Assembly (NCBI GenBank): GCA_017616955.1
Contig: JAFZXD010000232.1
Span: 1 to 6,327 of the forward strand
DNA length: 6,327 bases
Reading direction: 5' to 3'
Origin: Eubacterium sp.
GTDB lineage: Bacteria; Bacillota; Clostridia; Lachnospirales; Lachnospiraceae
Positions 1 to 5,215 of this stretch are shown here, one piece after another (the stretch's first letter is position 1; every line of letters starts with the position of its first letter). The position numbers and the translations under genes were made by a program. Below the pieces are notes generated by a model that was not told the origin of the DNA, made no database searches, and worked only from the letters and a program-made list of their open reading frames with translations.

Positions 1-678
1 GCCTCCGATAAGTCGTCCTTCTACAGTAACTTTATCTGTGAAGTCATTTCCGGAGAGAACCTCATTACCTCCCGGAACAAGATACTTGTAAACAGTTTTT
101 TCAGTCACATTATAAGAAAGAATCGGATCCGGCTCCTGTCCTTCTTCTACTTCATATTCTTCATTCTCCCACAGATCATATCCGCTGACCTCATCAACCT
201 CTCCCTTTAGGAGTTTCAGAGCATCATCTATGGATTCATGCCATGGCTCTCTTCCAAACGCCGGTGCACAAGGGCCGTAAATGGCCGCAGTATCGGCAAG
301 TATCGTTGAGAGAAATGTATAATTCGTATTATCGGAATACCCCATATACCACTTCGGCGGAGCATTCTTTATCTTCTCAAAATCAATGTGCGGAACCACC
401 TCACACATAAGCTCGCCGCCACCGCATGTTATGATCACATCGCTGTCACTGCCGGTCATTGCAGCATTAAGCTCTTCAGCACATTTCTCAGGTGTATTGC
501 TGATTCCTAATCCACTGCCCTCATAGCAGTTCGGTCCAAGGTTCAGGGCATAGCCCATATCCTTAAATATTCTAAGTGCATTTTCAAATCTGGTCTTATA
601 CGGTTCTATAGCACAGCCAAATGATGGTGCAATAAATCCTATAGTGCCGCCTTCTTTCAAGTATTCCGGATATCTCAT
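1..678 (-). CDS. Peptidase family S66 protein (LD-carboxypeptidase / MccF-like), 3'-truncated by window edge
   Basis: The frame is open for exactly 226 codons from the ATG at 678 to the window edge, so the C-terminal third is missing. The start is supported by AAAGGGG five bases upstream. Residues 10-19 (GGTIGFIAPS) are the S66 N-terminal strand, residues 82-89 (IITCGGGE) form the glycine turn, and residues 113-116 (GYSD) carry the probable nucleophile Ser115. The visible part ends at 'GRLIGG' (residues 221-226), which in S66 proteins comes shortly before the catalytic Glu; that Glu and the His lie outside the window. Known S66 enzymes are cytoplasmic serine carboxypeptidases that either trim L,D-bonds in recycled muropeptides (LdcA) or cleave microcin C-type aminoacyl-nucleotides (MccF). 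No signal peptide is visible. The substrate cannot be decided from this fragment. The gene follows the response regulator by 13 bp and is likely co-transcribed with it. Confidence 0.9.
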   Translation of the reverse strand, partial: MRYPEYLKEGGTIGFIAPSFGCAIEPYKTRFENALRIFKDMGYALNLGPNCYEGSGLGISNTPEKCAEELNAAMTGSDSDVIITCGGGELMCEVVPHIDFEKIKNAPPKWYMGYSDNTNYTFLSTILADTAAIYGPCAPAFGREPWHESIDDALKLLKGEVDEVSGYDLWENEEYEVEEGQEPDPILSYNVTEKTVYKYLVPGGNEVLSGNDFTDKVTVEGRLIGG

Positions 679-682
679 ACTA

Positions 683-690
683 TCCCCTTT
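683..690 (-). promoter_or_regulatory. Ribosome binding site of the S66 peptidase gene
   Basis: Read on the minus strand this is AAAGGGGA, with the GGGG core five bases before the ATG at 678. It begins two bases after the stop codon of the response regulator (692-694). The two genes are thus tightly packed in one transcript, and the site confirms the chosen S66 start. Confidence 0.75.
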
Positions 691-691
691 C

Positions 692-1396
692 TTATGCCAG
701 CTTATATCCGATTCCCCAGACAGTTTCTATAAACTCCTGTCCGGCAGCCTTCTTAAGCTTACTCCTCAGGTTACTCATGTGTACGTTTATGGTATTGTCA
801 TCATAACAATATGTATCTTCCCAAACCGTTTCATATAGGTTTGCTTTTGTAAATGTCTTCTGAGGATTTCGTAAAAAGAGCTCCAGAAGGGACATTTCCT
901 TCGCCGTAAGTTTCAGCGGCTTACCGTTAAAGCTTACCGTGTTAAGCTCTTTATTAAGTTCTAGCCCACCATGCGAAAGTATTTCCTCGGATGTATCCGA
1001 CTCCGGTTCCTTCGCCTCACCTTCGCTTCTTCGAAGCACAACCTCGATCCTAACCAGGACTTCATCCAGATCGAACGGTTTGATGATATAGTCATCCGCT
1101 CCCATTCGAAGAACCTCAAGTCTCGTATCTTTCATAGACTTGGCAGAGATTACTACTACCGGAGTTTTCTTCTTCTCGGAATCAGGAGCTTCTCTCAATT
1201 CCTTGATCAGAACATCTCCTGATTTGTATGGCAGCATCATATCCATAAGGATGATGTCATACTCATATGCAGCGATCTTTTCCGATGCGACTTTTCCGTT
1301 CTCAGCCTCATCCACTTCGTATTCATTTTCCGTTAAAAAGTTTGCGAGAAGAGAGCGAATCTCTCTGTCGTCTTCAATGACCAAAACCTTTTTCAT
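692..1396 (-). CDS. OmpR/PhoB-family two-component response regulator
   Basis: This 234-residue protein has the full-length OmpR/PhoB layout. The receiver domain covers residues 1-122: acidic pocket Glu8, Asp9 and Asp10, probable phospho-acceptor Asp52 (LMDMMLP), switch residues Ser84 and Tyr103, and conserved Lys106 (IIKPFD). An acidic linker follows at about residues 124-140. The winged-helix DNA-binding domain spans about 143-234, with the transactivation-loop and recognition-helix signature NTINVHMSNLRSKL (201-214) and the closing wing ETVWGIGYKLA. Such proteins are phosphorylated by a sensor kinase and then bind direct repeats in promoters. No kinase gene is adjacent in the window: upstream is feoAB (54 bp away), downstream an S66 peptidase (13 bp away). 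The ATG at 1396 is preceded by GAGGGT at 1403-1408. What it controls (iron, cell wall or peptide stress) is not visible; the context only allows a guess. Confidence 0.95.
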   Translation of the reverse strand: MKKVLVIEDDREIRSLLANFLTENEYEVDEAENGKVASEKIAAYEYDIILMDMMLPYKSGDVLIKELREAPDSEKKKTPVVVISAKSMKDTRLEVLRMGADDYIIKPFDLDEVLVRIEVVLRRSEGEAKEPESDTSEEILSHGGLELNKELNTVSFNGKPLKLTAKEMSLLELFLRNPQKTFTKANLYETVWEDTYCYDDNTINVHMSNLRSKLKKAAGQEFIETVWGIGYKLA

Positions 1397-1402
1397 GATT
1401 TT

Positions 1403-1408
1403 ACCCTC
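1403..1408 (-). promoter_or_regulatory. Ribosome binding site of the response regulator gene
   Basis: Minus-strand GAGGGT lies six bases before the ATG at 1396. It supports this start and independent translation initiation after feoAB. Confidence 0.6.
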
Positions 1409-1419
1409 GCTTTACACTT

Positions 1420-1448
1420 TTTGTAACTGTTCATCATTTATTAGGCAA
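1420..1448 (-). promoter_or_regulatory. Possible weak promoter for response regulator and S66 genes
   Basis: In the 54-bp gap after feoAB the minus strand reads TTGCCT (1448-1443), 17 bases, then TACAAA (1425-1420). Each hexamer matches the sigma-A consensus at four of six positions. Transcription would start near 1413, leaving a leader of about 17 bases that still contains the GAGGGT site. Matches of this quality occur by chance, so read-through from feoAB is an equally good explanation. Confidence 0.25.
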
Positions 1449-1450
1449 GC

Positions 1451-3808
1451 TTACATGAACACTCCTGTCAATCGATAGATGACATATGCAGTTACCCATG
1501 CAACCACACACTGCAGGATAACCATCACAAGTGCCCACTTACGTCCCAGTTCTCTTCTGACTGATGCTATAGCTGCAACACATGGTGTATAGAGCAGACA
1601 GAATACCAGAAGTGAAACTGCGGCAACAGGACTTATCAAACTTGTGATGCTACCTGCTGTCAGAATAGACAGTGTTGAAACAACGCTTTCCTTTGCCATA
1701 AATCCTGTTATAAGTGCCGTAACTATTCTCCAGTCTCCAAAGCCCACCGGCGCAAAAAGCGGAGCCAGCAGTCCTGCCACATTTGCAAGGATACTCTCCT
1801 GCGGATTCTCGGCAAGTCCAAGATGGAGATTAAATGTCTGTAAAAACCATATGACAATCGTCGCCACAAATATAACCGTAAATGCCTTCATCAGGAAGTC
1901 CTTCGCCTTCTCCCAGAGAAGCTGTCCGACATTCTTGAGCCCAGGCATACGGTAGTTCGGAAGTTCCATAACGAAAGGAACCGCCTCACCCTTAAATACA
2001 AATCTCTTCGATACCATAGCAAGGAATATTCCCACCAGGATACCGATAAGATATAACATCACAACTATCAGAGCTCCCTTTCCCGGGAAAAATGCAGCTG
2101 CAAAAAATCCATATATCGGGTACTTTGCAGTACAGCTCATAAATGGAATGAGCATGATTGTCATCTTTCTGTCTCGTTCCGACGGCATGGTACGACTGGC
2201 CATAACACCCGGAACTGAACAACCGAATCCCACGAGGAGCGGAACTATACTTCTACCGGATAGACCAAGCTTTCTGAGCGGTCTGTCCATGATAAATGCA
2301 ACTCTCGCCATATATCCCGTATCTTCGAGAAGTGACAAAAAGAAGAACAAAAGTATAATGATCGGAAGGAAGCTCAAAACACTTCCCACTCCGCTGAATA
2401 CTCCATCTATAATAAGTGAATGTATGACGTCATTTACGTTCCAAGACGTAAGCGCCATATCCATCTTGTCTGTAAGAAAACCAATAAAATTCTCCAGAAG
2501 TCCCTGAAGCCACGCGCCAACAACATTGAACGTAAGAATAGCTATAGCAGCCATAATGATCAAAAATGAAGGAACCGCTGTGTACTTACCTGTCAGAATT
2601 CTGTCTATCTCCGCACTTCGTTCACGTTCCTTACTCTCGGAAGGTTTTACAACCGTTTCATCAACCAGCCTTCTGATAAATGAAAAACGCATATCTGCGA
2701 TAGCGGCAGCTCTGTCCAGACCTCTTTCCTCTTCCATCTGAACGATGATGTGCTCTACCATTTCCTTCTCATTATCCGAAAGCTTAAGCGCATCTATAAC
2801 TCTCGAATCACCTTCGATAACCTTATTCGCAGCAAATCGAACAGGTATATCGGCTCTCTTGGCGTGGTCCTCTATCAGATGCATTATTCCGTGAATACAT
2901 CTATGAACCGCTCCGCCATTCTCTGTCTCGTCACAGAAATCCTTCTTTCCCGGATTCTCCTGATACTTTGCAACGTGAAGTGCATGACTTACAAGCTCGT
3001 CAACACCTTCATTCTTTGCAGCAGATATAGGAATGACCGGAATACCAAGAAGAGTCTCCATGGCATTTATCCTGATGGAACCGCCATTTCCTCTGACTTC
3101 ATCCATCATGTTCAGTGCCAGAACCATCGGGATATCCAGCTCTATCAGCTGCATCGTTAGATAGAGATTTCTCTCAATGTTCATAGCATCAACTATATTT
3201 ATTATACCCTTCGGTTTTTCACCGATTATGTACTGTCTTGAAACTATCTCCTCGTCAGTATAAGGAGACAGAGAATATATTCCCGGAAGATCTACCACTT
3301 CCGTATTCTGATGTCCCTTTATCTCGCCACTCTTTCTGTCTACGGTTACACCCGGGAAGTTACCAACGTGCTGATTGGAACCTGTGAGCTGATTGAACAG
3401 AGTTGTTTTTCCGCTGTTCTGATTTCCCGCAAGCGCAAATGTAAGAACAGTGCCCTCCGGGAGCGGATGCTCATGCTCCTTCTTATGATAGATTCCACCC
3501 TCACCAAGACCGGGATGGTGTTTATAATTCGCGTGGGAATCGCCATGTTCAACCGTTACTTTACTTTCAACTTCCTCTTTTTCCGGAAGCTCTTCTATCT
3601 CTATCTTCTCTGCATCGGCAAGTCGAAGTGTCAGTTCGTACCCGTGAATTCTAAGCTCCATCGGATCTCCCATAGGAGCATACTTCACAAGTGTTATCTC
3701 CACTCCGGGGATTACTCCCATATCAAGAAAATGCTGTCTTAAAGCACCTTCTCCTCCGACCATTCTTATTATTCCGCTTTTTCCTATAGCCAGCTCTTTT
3801 AGTGTCAT
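1451..3808 (-). CDS. feoB: FeoA-FeoB fusion: ferrous iron transport protein
   Basis: This 785-residue protein imports Fe(II) across the cytoplasmic membrane. Residues 1-73 are a complete FeoA SH3-like domain (LDMGVIPGVEITL; GDPMELRIHGYEL). Residues 74-120 are a linker with seven histidines. FeoB then begins with its G domain: G1 GNQNSGKTT (128-136), G2 Thr155 in NFPGVTVD, G3 DLPG (173-176), G4 NMMD (233-236) and G5 SAAK (262-265). A helical spacer runs to about residue 405. The membrane part starts near residue 412 and keeps both gate motifs, GFGCSVPGVM (Cys530) and MSCTAKYPIY (Cys559), plus the late cysteines Cys737 and Cys743 in CLLYTPC. FeoA and FeoB are separate genes in many bacteria; fused forms are known. 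All key residues are present, so it should be functional. The ATG at 3808 has GGGAG seven bases upstream and its own promoter. No feoC or Cys-rich FeoB partner is nearby. Confidence 0.97.
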   Translation of the reverse strand: MTLKELAIGKSGIIRMVGGEGALRQHFLDMGVIPGVEITLVKYAPMGDPMELRIHGYELTLRLADAEKIEIEELPEKEEVESKVTVEHGDSHANYKHHPGLGEGGIYHKKEHEHPLPEGTVLTFALAGNQNSGKTTLFNQLTGSNQHVGNFPGVTVDRKSGEIKGHQNTEVVDLPGIYSLSPYTDEEIVSRQYIIGEKPKGIINIVDAMNIERNLYLTMQLIELDIPMVLALNMMDEVRGNGGSIRINAMETLLGIPVIPISAAKNEGVDELVSHALHVAKYQENPGKKDFCDETENGGAVHRCIHGIMHLIEDHAKRADIPVRFAANKVIEGDSRVIDALKLSDNEKEMVEHIIVQMEEERGLDRAAAIADMRFSFIRRLVDETVVKPSESKERERSAEIDRILTGKYTAVPSFLIIMAAIAILTFNVVGAWLQGLLENFIGFLTDKMDMALTSWNVNDVIHSLIIDGVFSGVGSVLSFLPIIILLFFFLSLLEDTGYMARVAFIMDRPLRKLGLSGRSIVPLLVGFGCSVPGVMASRTMPSERDRKMTIMLIPFMSCTAKYPIYGFFAAAFFPGKGALIVVMLYLIGILVGIFLAMVSKRFVFKGEAVPFVMELPNYRMPGLKNVGQLLWEKAKDFLMKAFTVIFVATIVIWFLQTFNLHLGLAENPQESILANVAGLLAPLFAPVGFGDWRIVTALITGFMAKESVVSTLSILTAGSITSLISPVAAVSLLVFCLLYTPCVAAIASVRRELGRKWALVMVILQCVVAWVTAYVIYRLTGVFM

Positions 3809-3815
3809 ATGGCGT

Positions 3816-3820
3816 CTCCC
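3816..3820 (-). promoter_or_regulatory. Ribosome binding site of feoAB
   Basis: Minus-strand GGGAG lies seven bases before the ATG at 3808. It fixes the start so that the whole FeoA domain is included. Confidence 0.7.
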
Positions 3821-3826
3821 GAATAG

Positions 3827-3844
3827 TTTTTATCTAACTAAAAA
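3827..3844 (-). promoter_or_regulatory. A/T-rich dyad at the feoAB transcription start, candidate operator
   Basis: Directly after the -10 box the minus strand reads TTTTTA, GTTAGA, TAAAAA, a perfect 6-bp inverted repeat with a 6-base spacer. A second, overlapping dyad, TAGTT/AACTA, lies at 3840-3824. The element covers the predicted transcription start, where a repressor would block feoAB. The TTAG core with A/T arms is loosely like binding sites of DtxR/MntR-type metalloregulators, but the match is not close enough to name the regulator, and A/T-rich dyads can arise by chance. Confidence 0.35.
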
Positions 3845-3873
3845 ATGATATCTCATACCCCTACCGGTGTCAA
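3845..3873 (-). promoter_or_regulatory. Sigma-A-type promoter of feoAB
   Basis: The minus strand reads TTGACA (3873-3868), a spacer of exactly 17 bases, then TATCAT (3850-3845). The -35 box matches consensus fully and the -10 box at five of six positions. Predicted transcription starts near 3839-3838, giving a leader of about 30 bases that contains the GGGAG site. It lies between the terminator of the upstream gene and feoAB, as expected for an independent transcription unit. Confidence 0.8.
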
Positions 3874-3905
3874 GACGTTACTACTCACAGTCAACACACA
3901 AAACA

Positions 3906-3955
3906 CTCTTAAAAACAACAAAGGTCCCGCCTTCTCAACACAGAGAACGCGGGAC
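3906..3955 (-). terminator. Intrinsic terminator of the 95-residue-protein gene
   Basis: The minus strand forms GTCCCGC (3955-3949), a single mismatch, TTCTC, the loop TGTGTT, GAGAA, and GGCGGGAC, giving a 7 + 5 bp stem. It is followed by the T-rich tract CTTTGTTGTTTTTAAG down to about 3908. It begins six bases after the stop codon at 3962. On the plus strand the hairpin is followed by ATTATACT, with no T-run, so termination is minus-strand only. Confidence 0.9.
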
Positions 3956-3961
3956 ATTATA

Positions 3962-4249
3962 CTACGCCATCAACTTCTTCATCTCTTCAATTGTTTCTTC
4001 ACTGAGAGGAGCTTCTTTGAGCTTATTCCAGCTCTTCTTTGCTACTTCACTAATCTCAGGTGGTAATAGGTCTTCATTTACATATCGGCCATAGCCGCGG
4101 TAGTGATTTGTATACTGGCCAACTTCCTGACCTTCTCTGCAAACCCATACCTTCATGTTAGGCTCACCCTCGTGCGAATTGTTGCGCGGACGGAGTTCAA
4201 TGAGCCAAATGTCATTTTCGAAAATTACAATGTTACCCTTAGTCTCCAT
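3962..4249 (-). CDS. Hypothetical 95-residue protein, family not recognised
   Basis: I do not recognise this family. The frame could be opened at an ATG at 4336 (124 codons), but the ATG at 4249 is far better: AGGGAGGT stands eight bases before it, while 4336 falls inside the predicted -35 box and has no such site. The resulting protein is soluble, without signal peptide or membrane segment. Residues 6-19 (NIVIFENDIWLIEL) look like two beta strands. A middle part rich in Tyr and Gly lies at residues 44-57 (GQYTNHYRGYGRY), and the charged C-terminal part (65-95) looks helical. There is one cysteine, Cys37. It forms a single-gene unit between its own promoter and a strong terminator, so the context gives no functional hint. 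The good translation signals argue that it is a real expressed gene. Confidence 0.8.
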   Translation of the reverse strand: METKGNIVIFENDIWLIELRPRNNSHEGEPNMKVWVCREGQEVGQYTNHYRGYGRYVNEDLLPPEISEVAKKSWNKLKEAPLSEETIEEMKKLMA

Positions 4250-4257
4250 AACTCTAT

Positions 4258-4265
4258 ACCTCCCT
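4258..4265 (-). promoter_or_regulatory. Strong ribosome binding site that fixes the start at 4249
   Basis: Minus-strand AGGGAGGT is a near-perfect match to the anti-Shine-Dalgarno sequence, with eight bases to the ATG at 4249. It decides the start against the longer 124-codon reading. Confidence 0.85.
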
Positions 4266-4307
4266 ACAGTATATAAGCATGTAAATAACAACAATCTCCT
4301 AAAGACC

Positions 4308-4336
4308 AATTTACGATACTTTATATCCGATGTCAA
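4308..4336 (-). promoter_or_regulatory. Probable sigma-A promoter of the 95-residue-protein gene
   Basis: Minus strand TTGACA (4336-4331), a 17-base spacer, then TAAATT (4313-4308). The -35 box is perfect and the -10 box matches four of six. Predicted transcription starts near 4301, giving a leader of about 50 bases. A second -10-like TATACT (4273-4268) has no -35 box at proper distance. No terminator is visible between the upstream repeat-protein gene and this promoter, so some read-through is possible. Confidence 0.55.
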
Positions 4337-4352
4337 GGAGACTCGGAGAAAT

Positions 4353-5192
4353 TTATCTGGTAACGTTAAAAATAATTTCTGCCTGCTGATTTTCGATCTG
4401 TTTTTTGTATTTTTTATTAATTTTTATCCTTTTATAAGTGTAGGTTGTCTTGATCGTATCGGTGCAGACATTGTCCTTGTTATATACCTTATCGGTCGCC
4501 TTAACTATACGACCATTCTTATAGCCGGCTTTTCTCTTTGTTGTTTCAACTTCAACCTCTCCGTTAAAGGTTGACTTGGTAACTTTATGATTAATGAATC
4601 CCTTTTTATCATATTTGAACTCTTCATTTACAGGGATACCATATTCCTCACCAAAGTTGTTGGTTGAAAACTTTACTATCTGACCTTTTTTATTATATGT
4701 ATAATTATTTACACATTTTGGAGGCCAGTTTGTAATAACCATAGTCTCTTTTGTTTTTCGATTCTTCTTATCGTAATCTATCTTGGTTGTGATCTCATAA
4801 TTGTCCGGGCCATTGCATACAACCTTTTTCAGACGCTTCTTTGAATCATAGTTATATTTGCTGTTATATGTAGCCGGAGAATTCTCCTGATTATTATGTA
4901 CAACCTGTTTACTGCTCTTTATATATCCCTTGGAATACGTAAACGAAGTAACTATCTTTGTATCTCCGGTCTTAGGGGATTTATCAATGCATTCCTCTTT
5001 CTTCATCAAACCATCAGCGTTATATGTATACTTTAATGTGTTGGTATAATTCGTTCCAACACTTTGGACCTTCGTCATAACATAAACATATTCAGCTGAT
5101 TTCGACGCTGCCTCTGAAATAAATCCTGTATTAAGTGATGCAACGAAAAGTCCCATCGCCAATACAATACTTAGTATCTTACATTTTTTCAT
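4353..5192 (-). CDS. Secreted YD-like repeat protein
   Basis: This 279-residue protein carries a typical Sec signal peptide: Lys at residues 2, 3 and 5, a hydrophobic core at about 6-25, and probable cleavage after Ala28 (S-E-A) or Ala29. No lipobox, membrane anchor, LPXTG sorting motif or cell wall-binding domain is seen, so it is probably released or loosely surface-bound. The mature part consists of about eight repeats with a Tyr-x-Tyr-Asp/Asn-x-x-Gly-x-hydrophobic-x-Lys pattern. The second aromatic positions are 57, 86, 115, 140, 166, 194, 224 and 253, a period of 25-30. This resembles YD/RHS-type beta repeats, though there is no RHS core or toxin domain. It is very rich in Lys, Asn, Thr and Tyr and visibly more A/T-rich than feoAB. 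The ribosome site is weak (TAGG, eight bases before the ATG). It starts 23 bp after the beta-propeller gene and is probably co-transcribed with it. The ligand is unknown. Confidence 0.85.
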   Translation of the reverse strand: MKKCKILSIVLAMGLFVASLNTGFISEAASKSAEYVYVMTKVQSVGTNYTNTLKYTYNADGLMKKEECIDKSPKTGDTKIVTSFTYSKGYIKSSKQVVHNNQENSPATYNSKYNYDSKKRLKKVVCNGPDNYEITTKIDYDKKNRKTKETMVITNWPPKCVNNYTYNKKGQIVKFSTNNFGEEYGIPVNEEFKYDKKGFINHKVTKSTFNGEVEVETTKRKAGYKNGRIVKATDKVYNKDNVCTDTIKTTYTYKRIKINKKYKKQIENQQAEIIFNVTR

Positions 5193-5215
5193 TTTCTTTA
5201 CCTATTATTTTTCTT

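Noticed and set aside
1428..1461. Inverted repeat TGTTCAT / ATGAACA spanning the end of feoAB
   Set aside because: A 7-bp stem with a 20-base loop and no following T-run is not a credible terminator, and it overlaps the feoAB stop codon.
2750..3742. Long open frames on the plus strand opposite feoAB (about 136 and 143 codons)
   Set aside because: They lie antisense to conserved FeoA and FeoB motifs, show no domain pattern, and have no ribosome sites; they are by-products of the real coding frame.
3839..3857. Possible Fur box around the -10 region of feoAB
   Set aside because: Only short pieces such as GATATCATT resemble the consensus, and the flanks do not form the expected 7-1-7 inverted repeat.
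4250..4336. Upstream extension of the 95-residue protein to an ATG at 4336
   Set aside because: The ATG at 4336 overlaps the predicted -35 box and lacks a ribosome site, while 4249 has AGGGAGGT at ideal distance; the extra residues (TSDIKYRKLVFRRLLLF...) look like translated leader.
4155..4574. Plus-strand open frame of 139 codons between the small gene and the repeat-protein gene
   Set aside because: It overlaps the ends of two supported minus-strand genes and their promoter region and has no recognisable protein features or translation signal.
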